A stretch of DNA of 64,000 nucleotides, taken from the NCBI GenBank assembly GCA_963070105.1, contig OY718805.1, forward strand, positions 10,327,652 to 10,391,651. The letters run 5' to 3'. Positions 25,670 to 48,279 of this stretch are shown piece after piece. The translations under genes were made by a program, and so were the position numbers. The DNA is from Litomosoides sigmodontis (taxonomy: Eukaryota > Nematoda > Chromadorea > Rhabditida > Onchocercidae). The stretch's first letter is position 1. Each line of letters begins with the position of its first letter. Under the pieces are notes generated by a model, which was not told the origin of the DNA, searched no databases, and worked only from the letters and a program-made list of their open reading frames with translations.

Positions 25670-27600
25670 CATCCTTTCGAATGGATAGATAGACTAATTT
25701 TGGACAAATACCTGGGCGATAACGATGAATTCATGCTTGTGATTAAATGAGAAATGACCACTGACGGTAGGAAGAACGAATATGACTGTTGCAAATCGTT
25801 AGCACCGAATAACTGATTGGGCGATTGAGGAAAGCAACAACTGCTGCGTGATGATCAGTTTACTGATAAAAGTTTACTGTTTGTGAATACGTTGCAGTCC
25901 ATGGATGAAGCAATTAAAGGTTGAAAAAAATTCCTCGATTTCACGAATTTCATCAGCAAATCTTATTTTCATTTCAATTACTTCCTAAATCCGAAAATTT
26001 TTGATTAAGCATTTCTCCATTTTTCCATTTCTGGCATTACTGTCTTTTTCCTTTTAAAAAGTTGAATAAAAGAGTTTTTACTGAAATTTTTACTCAAATT
26101 CTTTTCGCCCCACTTAAGAATTGCAACATAGCTCTTAAGTGGAAAAGCTGCAAATAGAACTTATCGATTCTTTTGATAGTTCTAAAATCTAATAATGACA
26201 ATCTTTAACATCCTAATTATTGCCAATTAATTTCAGCTCTTCCAGCGCTCCATTTATTTTCTGAAGGAAAGTTTACTGGCATGACGAACACCGATCGCTG
26301 TTATTTTCTCTTGACTGTCTATTCCTTCTAAGCATTTCCTGAGTAGCATCTGCTTATATGCACTTTATTCTACTGCTTCTTCAATAAATTTGATAAAAAT
26401 AAAAAAGCAAAGAATTCAAGCACTTCCTTGTTCGCTTTTTTATTTCTACTATAACTAACATTTTGAAGATTTATCTGAAATCCTCAGGTTGAGATCAGAA
26501 AAATAGGAGTTAATTTCATTGTCAAAATATTAATCGAAACAAATATTAGCAGCGTCGGTTTGCTCGGTATTCTAATAGAGCTAATGAATCTTTTTTTTAG
26601 GACAAATTCTTGAAAGCAATTATACTTCGCAATTTGTTGCTTCCTTTTCATTACTGTTGGAGGGAAGCATAAATTAGTGTTAATTTCATCGTGCAATTTA
26701 ACTTTTATTTAATTGTAACATAAAGCACTACTAATCATACATTGCCGTATTGCATTGTCCATCAAAAGTTATATTATCAAAAATTATTTTTCCGTCTCAT
26801 AAAACAAAACTAACTACTACATTCTTCTGCCACTTTGTCGAAAATGATTAGAGAAAAATTTGATAACAGCTGATAATTGAGGCATTATCAGAAAAGATTC
26901 ACTGCAATTCCTGTCCTTTCTCTTCGTAATTGATTTTTATCAGCTCGCATAAATTGCAGAATTTTATTCCACTTATTCGAAGTTTAAATTGTTAATTAGA
27001 ATACCAAATTTGCTGCAGTCGTAATGGATTAAGAGTGAACAAGCAACAAGCACGCCTTCGTTTTTTTATTGATAAAGTGTTATTTAGCGTTAATCATTAT
27101 TAATGAATTATCTCTGTTGAATTTAAAACAGTTAATCTAAAAATTAAAAAAACGACACGTCTCAAATTGAAAACTAATATTTTTTAATAATAAGAGTGAT
27201 AACGACTTCGGTAATCATGTGGAAATAGCATTGAATATCTCTGCCAGTAAATGACATTACGGCAAATTGTTTTCCTCTCTTCATTTTTTAAACTGTTACT
27301 GTGATATTGTTCGATGCTCACTGATGCTTCGTGAGGCATCGCTACCGTATGAAAAGGAATCACTTCACTGATACATAGAAACGTATAATTATAAAATGCT
27401 TTCTGCCAAGAAATAATACTTGAAACTGAATGTTTAATGCAATTAGGTATCGTAATTTTGCGTGTAAATATTAATGGTCGGCAAGACGGTAATTTTTTAA
27501 GGGATGAAATGGTGAAAGTGATGGTAAATGATACAGGGAAGGTATGCAAACCATCAGTAGAAAGAAGTTTTTCTTTCTTAAGGCCTTTATTCATTTTCAT

Positions 27601-27624
27601 ACCCATACACATACCCACATACAC

Positions 27625-27662
<38 letters not shown>

Positions 27663-27740
27663 ACACACACACACACACGCAACACACATGCACGTACACA
27701 TACATGGACATACACATACATGCGCATATACACATAAATA
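27601..27740. repeat. (CA)n microsatellite cluster
   Basis: About 140 bp of CA repeats with TA and GC interruptions. The long frames over it (198 codons minus, 138 codons plus) are mainly Cys/Val or His/Thr repeats and are not considered genes. Confidence 0.95.
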
Positions 27741-29404
27741 CATATATTTGCATTATAGATGGCGCCCCAAAGGTGGGCACTGATAAATTTATAATGCCGC
27801 TTTTTTCTTTTCATTCCATTCATGAATTAAGCACAGGGATACCAGTAACTTGATCATAGAAGCTTTGGCACTGCAGAGGGGCCATTTCCCGCATTCACAA
27901 CCATCGCATAACACGGCATTCGTTATCAGGAAATATCCGGAAGGATCACACTCAGAAAAGGAAAAGCCGAAGTGCTTGAATAGAAATATCTGATCAAAGG
28001 AATATTTTTCAGGTGCTTTAACACAACCACTTCCCACGTTTATAATTTGATAAACAAATGCAGAGCATTAATGTCATATCACACCACACGCTCACACATT
28101 TCGCATTCACAGAGTTCACTAAAAACGAAGCCTAATGAATGAATAATTCGATCCATTGTTATCGGTGACTATTTCATGACTAAGAAAGCAAAAAATAATT
28201 TGGACATAAACTTAGGATGTGATGAAATAGAAAAAAATAAAGTCTAACGACTATACAGCTTATTTAATAAATATCCACTAACAAATTTTAGTTGCTATCA
28301 AGATGTGCCGAAAAAAGGAGCTCCAAAGATATAAAATTCGTCGGACATTTTATTCATGAATTTGTACGTTTCTTGTTTCAACATTTTCGGATTTGTTATT
28401 AAACAAAAAAGGCAAAGATGCCGCTAAGCAGGATTTTTAAAGGGGATTGAAGATTGTGGGAACATTGCTGAATAAGACAAACTGACTGGTGGATGACTAC
28501 CCTTACAAGTAAAACATTAATATCACTTTTTGATATAATTAATGATTGTGTGTCCGGCGTGTTGTATATTTAAGGAACCGGATGGAACGCAAAATTATGT
28601 AAATACCTCTTCATTCACCCTTCCGATCTTTGCCGGTATAGCTGGGAAACTGAAGTATCACCTCCACTGTGAACATCTGGTACAGAAAGTCTCAAAAAAT
28701 TACAAAGCTTTCCCCTAACCTAGTAGGAATACGTCAGAACAAAATAAATGACGGATAAAACAACGATAATCCACCGGGATAGTAATCGAGGCAAAAAAAA
28801 ATAAAAAATTAGGCCGAATATGAATATAAAGGCCGGAAATTAACTTAAAAACTAGAAGCTTACGGGATTGCTGAAACAAAAAAAAGAGGAAAGCTTACAA
28901 TGTAGTTCCTTTTTTTTTTTAATTCAGTCCAAATCCAAAAAGTTATCAAGTCAAAAAATAAAACAAATAGGAGAAAACCATCTTCAAATAAGAAAAACCA
29001 CACTCTGCTGCAATTTCCTGTGCTCTGGATGATCCCTATTATTTATAATCTTGCTAAATTTTAGGCATATTTGAAAGCAGTTAACATTTTTTTTAATTAC
29101 AGGATAGAAGAACTGTATAGTTATTCTAACCCAAAATTTATAATTAAGAAAAGCAAATTAATATAACACACAACTTGAACATTAAAGCAATTCCTGAAAA
29201 TATGAAAACTAAAATTTATATTTTAGTAGCAGAGTTTTTTTTGCTGAATTTTGAACGCATTCAAGAGAAGTGATCTTTTTTACACAGAGAAATGTTTAAA
29301 TAATATTACTGTAATACAAAATTAGACTACCATAAGTACTTTTAAATACTGAACTACCATAAATATTCTTCATGGAATCTCAACTTCTTGTTTTCGTTTG
29401 TGCG

Positions 29405-32400
29405 TTAACTAGACGAACGGAGTTTCTGACTTAAGTATTTATTCCTTTTCTTTACGATCCTGAGCATCTCGTATATGGAAGACCTGCATGGCAGTGGAAG
29501 ATCCTTTTGAAATTCCTGAAAAAGCATTTCTCTGAAATCGAAATTAGTGATATTAATCTACAAAGCAAAAATACGAGTTATAAAATACACCATTCAAGTG
29601 TTTAATGGATTCAACTGCTCGTGCTACTTTCTAAAGATGTGTTGGGAAACTGCAGTTTGAAAGTTCTCGAAATACATGAATTACCCACTTTCACTAGCTT
29701 ATGTGTATCGATGAAGGTTTCACTAGAGTCGTTTAATGCATGTGACAGTTCATTTTTGAGTTTTGCTGCATTATCAATGCTTTGTAGAGCAGCGCTGTTT
29801 GTCACCGCATAAATTCGACGCACATTGGGTCCTCGTGATTTTTGGCCGATTATAACAAATTGACCAATATCACCTGTGTTAGAAACATGCCTGGAAGTTT
29901 GACATTTGGAATTTCATGGAATTTTCCTAATGATTGCAAGTTATTTGAGAAAAAGAATTAAAGAAAAAACAAAATGGTGAATAAGAATTAGGAAAGAATT
30001 CTTGAAAGTTAATTAAAAGTTAAGAAAAATGAATTAAAAGATGCGTATTTGCGAGCAAAAATAATCTACGAGACATACAAAGCATACATAGAAATCAGAA
30101 TAAATAGGAAGGGAATAACGTGCTCATATAATATGCAACAAAACATACGTCCCACAACATGGCTCAATGATATCCTGACCTAGTAATTGCGAGCTTTCAA
30201 TCGTAACAATCCGATACAAGCCGCCGAAGGCCGACTCCTGAACATATCAACAACAAATGAATGCCAATGAACTAAGAAAAAACAATTACAACGAAAAATC
30301 ATATCATGAAAACTGAATATTCTAAAAATCCAAACAGAAATGGAAAAATGAAAACGTTACCTGTGAAATATCAAATGCAGAGAAGTTCTTGCGCATAGCA
30401 CCTATTTCTTCTTGTAAAATGTGTTTCACTGTAACTTTTATATCACTTTTAATAATATTATTCACAGTTCCCATTACTTTTTCGATCTGCAACTTATTCT
30501 TTTAATTTTTATTTCTTCAAAATCTTATACCACATCAGACAGCACCAACAAAAGAGCATAACAGCGACCGCATTACATATTTTTTTAAAGAACAAAAATT
30601 CGCGTCCTTAGAAAAATATTTAAATTTTATTTTTACCCAACATCAGTGAGCTGTCTCACGCACCTCCTCCCAATTTTGTTCATCTTTTCCACATATTATA
30701 AATAAGAAATTCCGCACATTGTCAAAAACTGCTCCAGCACGTGATAAAAAGGAGAAAAAGTAAAAGTTTTAAATCCAAGTGAGTAAAAGTGATAAAAGAA
30801 AAAAAAGCGCAAATTTTGATCATGCAGAGGAAACAATCATACAGACAAAAGCAAAGCTCTTGACAAAATGATGGAAACAAACAATAAACCTTTTCAAGGG
30901 TGAACTTTCCGTCAGGAACAACAAAATCAAAATGCAGCTTGTCAGGACCAATAAATGAACTCATTTGACGAATTGATACGCCAAATACTTTTTCAAGAGC
31001 AAAGTGAAGAATATGGGTAACCGTGTGGCCACACATTAACGAAAATCGTTGTTTCTGAAAGTATGAAAACAGTATTAATAGCACATTTTTCCAATGTGTT
31101 GAAAGGGAAACTATGGACCCATTTAAATCCAAAATTTCGCAAGGATGTGACAAATACCTTAATTTCAGTCATGTAAATTGCATATAGATGTTAATCATAA
31201 CAAAGCAGCAGTGCTTGCAAAACTATAAGACTTCGTTAATGAAAATTATGCTGAGGATGTGCAAAAGTGAAAAAGGTACCGTACTGCTCATTTAACAAGT
31301 GCGTAGATTGGAAGTAACGAGAAATTTTGATATCTTGAAAACCTACAGTATCTATCATCTGCACCAAGTTCAGGCCTTTTTGCAAAGTTTGGCCATCTGC
31401 TACTTTCCCCGTATGGATAATATAACCATTACGTCTTTTCACACAACTCACAGTAAATATAATATTCTAAAAAAAACAACGAAAATTATCGAAAACGACA
31501 GTGGAAAGTTATCAAGGATAAAGATAACTATAAACTTTTGCATAGTAATTCATTCTCAATTTCGTTCGTTATAATACTTCACTGGTGACTGAAGCAACCA
31601 AATAAACATTTAAGAGTAAAACTATCTAAATTTCATGTCGGAATTCGGAAAAAATTACAGTGTATATTGTTTTAGAAATTCTGACAATTCTAAGATATGA
31701 AATTACATCTAAACAATCTCGAAAGATCCCCGTATCATGCAACTGCCCTCCTTGCTCAGCAAAAAAAACTGTCGAATCCATGATCACCGATCCTATTTCC
31801 CCTGATTTAAGTGCCATAACATTTCTACCATTGACATCAAAGATCGCCATAACAGTACCTACCTTGTTCGGAAATTCTAAAAATTCATTTTTTCACCCAA
31901 ATTCTAAGTAACTCATTTTGGAAAGAACTTATAAAAGAGCAGAATGATTAAAACAGTAGGCACACGCATGTTAATTTTTACATGACATAAGTTCGGTTTC
32001 TTCGAAATCAAAAAACGCAAGAAAGATACTAAATCTGTTTTAATTCATTTGGAGCATAAAATGAATTAAAGATCTCTACCCTATATTTTGTTACTCTCAG
32101 AAAGTAAAACATGCCATATTTGCCCAATTCGATACGTTTGTAACCATATTTTTCTGAATCATCAGTTGGCTTTATACCATTTAACACTATTCCTTCCAAA
32201 TCTGCTTTCTGCCAAGGTTCATCCTCGGCCTTTTGATTTTTCTGAAATTTCTTCATCAAAGTATACAAGTTTGCTTGATCTTCACAAACAATCGGCATGT
32301 TCTATACACCACTTTGTAGAAGACAACATCAAATTTAAAACATCTCGTTATCAGTTAAACATAAAATTTAATGTCACTTATATATATTAACTATCCACTT

Positions 32401-35400
32401 AAAAAGCATAACTGCCGTGCTTATCGCTTCACTTTCTAAAACTAAACAACTGTTGAATAGCATAGATTATTACGAAAAATAAATAATAAAATAAATAATA
32501 AACTATCATCCATTATAAAATATAATGCTTGAACAAAAAAGTAACCTGAAACTTCGTCAAACATTGGTAGTAGCCATCAACATCGACACTTAATCCTTTT
32601 TCACCGCACATTTTTTGAGTTACGGTCAGTGGAATACCGTAGGTTCCTGACAACATCCATGCAACTTTTCCTAAGACATAAACTTTTCGCAGATGTTTTC
32701 TGTACATTTTCTTGAAAAAATGATATAGACCGAATAAAAACTGGAGCTTCTGATTTGCCGCTATTCAACGGTGGACTTGAATGCAAGTTTGTCACTGAAT
32801 ATTTTAAAATAATTTGATGCACAATGGCAAAAACCACTAGAATGAAAGGTCATACCTGGCAGCACATGTTCCTGAGATGCAATATTCTTCTCAAGTAATT
32901 TGCTACCTTTATCATAAGTTTTCCAAAACAATTCTTCTTCAGACACAATCGTTTCAGTTATTACAGTCTCATACTCTGCGACATTATCGTACAATAAAGT
33001 CTGAAAATAAAACAATGTTTTGGAGATTTCCCAGAACTATCTGAATGATTCACTTGAAAACTCAATTATGGCTAAACCTACCATATGATTAACAAAATCA
33101 GGCACCAAACAAGCCAGCATCGCACGCTCTGCACCAAGCGTAAGAGCTAAATTCAATGCGGCACGTCGCAAAAGCCTTCGAAGGTGATACCTAAAGATGC
33201 AAATTTAGCCCAGCATTTATTATTTAAAAGGATATTTTAATTTCAGTTAGTACTTATAGAAACATTTAGGATTGACTATTGTTGGAAGAAGCCTAGGAAT
33301 TATAAAAATTTTTTAGCAAAAGGAGTACATAACAGAGATAATAAAAGAAAGATGGAGACAAGGTTTTTACAATGACAGGAAACAGCATTTTTGATTCAAT
33401 TTTTCTCATTAAATTTTGAGTATCGCAAATACAAAGGTGAAGTATATTATTTATATCATTAAAAACATATTTTAAGAAGAAACTAACCCTCGATTTCGTG
33501 AACCAGGTTCAACACCATCCGAAATCATAATACAAGCTGCGCGAAGATGATCTGCAACAATCCGATACGCTGTGTCGATATCTCCCAACTGTCCGCCATA
33601 TCCTCCGACTTTGGAATACTGGAAATCCGGAAACTTCAGAAAGCAACATAAAAATCATCAATTCCATAGACCTTAATAAAATCAGAAAATTTCCAAATTT
33701 GAATTAAAATTCGAAAGTCACAAAAACCAACCCTGTGAATGGTTTTCATTAATGGACGAAAAAGATCGGTATCATAGGTCGAGTGCAACCCCTGGACAAC
33801 ACTCACTAATCGCTCGAAACCCATTCCGCAATCTATGTACAACTTTGGCAAACTACTGATCTTGCCCGACATATCCCTGTGATAAAGTGAAGTAGACTGA
33901 CATGATATTCTGTTCATTTTTTTCTATTTTCTGTTCCTGCTTTCAAATTTCTTAAAATTTGCAGGAAAAATTGTAAAACTGCTCAGAATTCTCTTTAACC
34001 AAAACGACTTGACATGAAAATCTCACCTGTTAAATTGCATAAAAACAAGATTCCAAATTTCCACTACTGTTGGATCATTTGAATTAACAAATTTTTGAGC
34101 ATTTCGATTACCAATAAGATCGTAATGAATTTCTGTACATGGACCACATGGACCAGCTTCAGCCATCTCCCAAAAATTATGATAAGAACAAAAGCCAAGG
34201 ACATGGTCTTCGGGAACACTGCAAGTTAAAATTCAAAATATGTGTGTTACAACCATAGCAAACCATGTACAACCCATATCCATTTCGAAACAAAATTCCT
34301 AATTATACCCTAATTTAATCCAAATATCACGGCATTCGCGGTCTTCTTTCAGCTTCATCTTTTCATCTCCGCCGAAATATGTAATATATAATCGATCAGC
34401 CGGTATCCTGAGAACTTCAGTGAGAAAGCTCCACGCATACAAACATGCTTCTGCCTGGAACAAAAAAACTTGATAATCTAATCGATTTGAAATGAGACTT
34501 CAAAGTATTATTGAGATCAACCTCGCTCAGTCTGTAGCAATGACTTCGTTAACTTACTGAAAGATCTATTGCAATATTTGCCTATTTCTCCAGTTAAAAC
34601 ACAACCTGTGAAAATAAAAAAGTAAGCTGAAATGACGAGTATGATAAAATTTTTTGCTGCATATTAAATTATTTCAAGCGCATTGTTACCAAAATAAACT
34701 ATTACTTCGGACAATTTAAAGTATAAAAAGCTAAAGCGATCAAAGAAAAGAAGTATAGATGAAAATACATAAATCCTACAACCTTTGAGTAACCACCGAA
34801 AGAATAATTCCCAAGCATTTCGAAAAATGTGTGGTGCGTTAAGTCACGGCCAACGTCGTCGAAATCATTGTGCTTACCACCAACACGGATACATTTTTGC
34901 CAATTGACAACATTTCGTAAAGCAGAATATTTGCCTTCCGTATATTTAGCCCCCAGAAAAAGTGACTTGAACTGAAAATACTATATCGTATTTACGTAAG
35001 AAAAACTAATATCCAAAGACAAAACAGCAAAACAAAAAATGTTTCATTTTCAGAATACAGAACAATAAGCACTTGTAAATTACTCGCAAAAACTGGGTTA
35101 GACATTTTCTAAAAAAATTGGATTGCCTAGCAGAACTTAGACCCAACTTTGCCAACAACAAATCCACAGCACATCCCGGCATTTTCCAGTTCGAAAATTT
35201 TTAAAAGTACTAATTACAGTTATCAAATCCCTTAAGTTTCAACAATAACTGACGATTTTACACAATTTATGGTACTGCAAGCCCCATACCTGGTTCATTC
35301 CGGCATTAACAAATGCAACGGAGTTATCATCTTCCGGAATGACGGATGAGGAAGGTACATATGTATGACCGTTATCTTTAAAATACTCTAAAAACGATGT

Positions 35401-35493
35401 ACGAATTTGGTGTGCCGATAAACGGCGTATGTGCAACCGCAAAAAAGTAATAGCCGAGATATAACGCGGGGTATTCTGCCACAATTTATTCAT
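29405..35493 (-). CDS. alanyl-tRNA synthetase, mitochondrial type, lacking the globular C-Ala domain
   Basis: This class II synthetase charges tRNA-Ala. Exons: 35493-35290, 34971-34783, 34454-34309, 34218-34027, 33876-33732, 33618-33488, 33190-33082, 33000-32856, 32670-32546, 32301-32115, 31876-31707, 31466-31347, 31054-30890, 30486-30361, 30237-30149, 29890-29689 and 29515-29405. All phases agree, giving 851 residues. Residues 1-27 are rich in Arg, Leu and Ser and contain no acidic residue, as expected of a mitochondrial presequence. Catalytic core: [45 protein letters not shown] and the motif 3 region [13 protein letters not shown]. Editing domain: HTVTH at 631-635 and CCGTH at 745-749, the zinc-site HxxxH and CxxxH elements. 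The protein ends after a helical stretch ([20 protein letters not shown]) that aligns with the start of C-Ala. The globular domain is absent, since a TAA follows. Exon 10 to 11 appears to use a GC donor. A cytosolic paralogue should lie elsewhere in the genome. Confidence 0.93.
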
Positions 35494-35520
35494 CGAAAAT
35501 ACATCACCAATTTCTGCAAA
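35494..35520 (-). promoter_or_regulatory. 5' leader of AlaRS: candidate trans-splice acceptor plus tiny upstream ORF
   Basis: Read on the minus strand, TTTGCAG (35520-35514) precedes a 20-nt leader and the AlaRS ATG at 35493. The leader contains an out-of-frame ATG at 35502 with a four-codon frame (Met-Tyr-Phe-Arg). Its TGA overlaps the AlaRS start as ATGA. A TTTGCAG this close to a start codon fits a nematode spliced-leader acceptor, but an ordinary cis intron is also possible. Confidence 0.4.
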
Positions 35521-35556
35521 GGAAAGAAGGAGAAATCAGCAATTTCCCTCACATCC

Positions 35557-35580
35557 ATATCGGGCCCCTTCGCCCGATAT
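35557..35580. repeat. GC-rich hairpin upstream of AlaRS
   Basis: This is a perfect 9-bp inverted repeat, ATATCGGGC / GCCCGATAT, with the 6-nt loop CCCTTC. It lies 64-87 bp upstream of the AlaRS ATG and just outside the candidate splice acceptor. Six of the nine pairs are on the G/C-rich side, which stands out in AT-rich DNA. It may be a promoter element or a structure in the pre-mRNA outron. Confidence 0.5.
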
Positions 35581-36720
35581 CCTTAATCATACACGTATAT
35601 GTACAAACATATATTTATAATGTAATTTTCCTACGTCACATTCAAACTCTTCCTCTTGCTCTTATTTCGGTCAATATAAAAGAAACTTATTACCACTAAG
35701 AATTTACTAACTCCTACGCTTAACATCTGCAAATCCCATTTCGTCATCTGTATCTGTTGTTGCAGGCAGCAGTTTTATACTTCATTTTTATTTCGCATAA
35801 CATCCTACACTACGTAACGGGAAAACAACAATAAGAATTGGAGGAGATTTCGCGAGGTTTGGATGACGCAGAATGCTCAGTGCCAAATCCGCTGCGGACT
35901 CCTCACGCGTCCATCGTCCATCAGGTGTTCAGGAGTGGTTGGAATGAAAACATCTCATCCAACAACCATCATGCGCCCACAGAACCACGGAATTGAAGAC
36001 AGGCGGATAACTTCTGTGCAACGTACGGGCGTCGACTATTGTGTTGTGGTGCGCAAATCGAATTGAGTTATTACTACTTACCTCTTTCTCTCTCTCTTCC
36101 TCTCTCTGTTAATAGTATCTCATTTGAAGCAGTTATTCTTTATCAATAAGAACTACGATAAGCACTTACTATTAAGTGTATAATGTATACTGTTATACAG
36201 AAGAAATAAATTGTTATGACTGTTTTCGGATTATTGAATAACATTAATAATTGTGAAAAAAGAAGTGATAGATTTGTTATTGTTACTATGATTATTATTA
36301 TTAATTATAGCGCACTGTTTTATTAATGAGGCTAACTTCTTGTCGCCTGAATCGCTTTGTTTTAGGCGCGGGAAAGCAGGACATTAAGGCACTAAGTAAC
36401 AAACGAACCGTAAAAGTTTACATACGTTGAGAATAATTCAAAATTACAAAAGATACTTTATCAAAGATACTTTTTGGCGTGAAGATGAATTTCAGTTTCA
36501 GTTCCTTTGATTTCTAGCTGAATGAGCCTTTTTATTCCCGCTATAATCGGTCATTTAATAGGGGAAAAGCTTTGCAAATGTACATTCGAGAAAAATTGAA
36601 AGAGAAAAAGAAGGAAATTGCAATAAGTAGCTTTAATACAGTTTCGCAAAAAACTGTAAAAGCAAGAAAGTGAATAAATTCATATGTACGTATAGATTTT
36701 CGTTTCAATTCGTTCACTCT
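35581..36720. other. intergenic region between the downstream malic enzyme and AlaRS
   Basis: This 1.1-kb stretch probably contains the AlaRS promoter. A GC-richer piece at 35860-36060 includes CpGs and a chance 67-codon frame. No further gene is seen. Confidence 0.5.
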
Positions 36721-36726
36721 TTTATT
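36721..36726 (-). terminator. candidate polyadenylation signal of the downstream malic enzyme
   Basis: AATAAA on the minus strand starts 13 nt after the malic enzyme stop codon (TAA ending at 36739). The position would give a very short 3' UTR, which nematode genes can have. The motif is common in AT-rich DNA, so support is moderate to weak. Confidence 0.3.
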
Positions 36727-36738
36727 TTCGTAATTGAG

Positions 36739-41820
<5,082 letters not shown>

Positions 41821-41841
41821 TGTTCGCTTTGAGATACAACT

Positions 41842-43215
41842 TTAAACTTGACATTAATTACTAAAATGTCAGCAAATCTAATCAGGATGCTGTCCTTTTA
41901 ATCAATCAACAAAATTATTTAACATTGCAAAATGAAGCTAATACTTAAAAAGGTTGAAGACTAAATAAAGCACCTATCGATTTAAAGATATTTTAAATTG
42001 AAAATATCCAATTAGAAATTTGTTACCTAAAGGATGGTATTACATTTTGCTTCAAGGAAATTTCTGAAAATACCCTTCCTGATAGGAACAGCTGAGATAA
42101 TAATACCTATAATTACAATCGTTATAACAAAAGATATGTTCACACTGTTGAATTTTATGAATTAAGAGGGATGACAACCAACCATAATTAGCAAAAAAAT
42201 TGGACTGAATGATTTTAAAATTATATTGGCAAATTAATAAGCAGTTCAGAATTAAAATATGTCAATTAAACTTTTCGGTTTTCGGTGAATTTTTACCACC
42301 GTTGAACCATCACGCATTATATACAGTCAGTATCACATATGCTCATCTACCGATAAAATATAATTTGCAAACTGTACTATACCACAGCGTAACATTAATC
42401 CCGATCGACTGATAAAGCTTCAAATGACCAAACGGCTTAACACAAAATTTAAATACATCTTTTAACATTCATTACAGAAGGTGTGTTGATTAATTGTTAA
42501 TTGCAATGCCATTCATTCCTTGCCCAACAAAATTCAACCAGCCTCATTAGGCACACATTGAAGATACCTACACGATAAGTAATATAAAACTTGAAAGATT
42601 TTCGAAAATTACTGAAATTAACTAGAAATAGCTTTTTATCACAGATAATACTTCAATAAAGAGTTGCTAAAATTACCTGATTCGAAAATTAATAAAGAAA
42701 TGAAAAAAAAAGAACAGAAAAATATTGTTTAAAAAATTACTAATAGCTCAAGCTTCAATAGAGATCGTTTACGATGTATTAAATTAAGAATAATCATTCG
42801 ATGACAACGGTGATAAAAAAGCATCAGAAATAATTATAAAAAAGAATAGCTAAGAATAGAGTTTCAAAATATCTATCAAATGAAATGAAATAAAAAAAGC
42901 AATGACAATTCACGGTTTGACTTAATTAATACTATATTTAGGAAAAAAGTGATATGTGCCATTATTACACGGCAAAAAAAACTGATATAATAAAATCATT
43001 TTAACTCATATACATATATTCATGCTAACGAACACATGATATATTACATTGATTATTGACATTCAAAGAATATATTTAAATCAAAAATAATTTGTTAGGA
43101 AACTACTAGAAAACATCTCGAAATTTAATCATTCATTCAATATTAGTCAACGAAATGCTTTTAAGAATAGCAGTTTACTAACAACGCCTAATCAACGATC
43201 TAATTGTTTTTTCAC
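41842..43215. other. intergenic region between the two malic enzymes
   Basis: 1.4 kb of AT-rich sequence without a recognised exon. It should contain the promoter of the downstream copy and possibly its missing first exon. On the minus strand TTTTAG at 41862-41857 is followed by an ATG (41850-41848) that is out of frame with the enzyme. Confidence 0.5.
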
Positions 43216-48266
<5,051 letters not shown>

Positions 48267-48279
48267 TGTACTGCAAAAA
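48267..48279 (-). promoter_or_regulatory. candidate spliced-leader acceptor, upstream malic enzyme
   Basis: On the minus strand TTTTTGCAG (48279-48271) is followed by TACA and then the ATG at 48266. A consensus 3' splice site 4 nt before a start codon is typical of nematode SL trans-splicing. A cis intron in the 5' UTR cannot be excluded. Confidence 0.55.

Larger units (their letters stand above)
13897..29404. other. 15.5-kb gene-poor region between AlaRS and cyclin D
   Basis: No gene is supported here. Contents are the cyclin promoter patch (14035-14230), a purine-rich tract (15617-15665), a GC/CpG-richer block (17880-18310), hairpins at 19733-19780, 21169-21197 and 25630-25669, poly-purine tracts at 25298-25412, (AT)n at 23821-23906 and (CA)n at 27601-27740. 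Frames longer than 60 codons are few and unlike known proteins, apart from two listed as leads (14632-14958 plus, 27789-28037 minus). Confidence 0.55.

Noticed and set aside
27184..27853. Long open frames (198 codons minus, 138 codons plus) across the CA repeat
   Set aside because: Much of their length is Cys/Val or His/Thr from the microsatellite, and the flanks have no homology or splice consistency.
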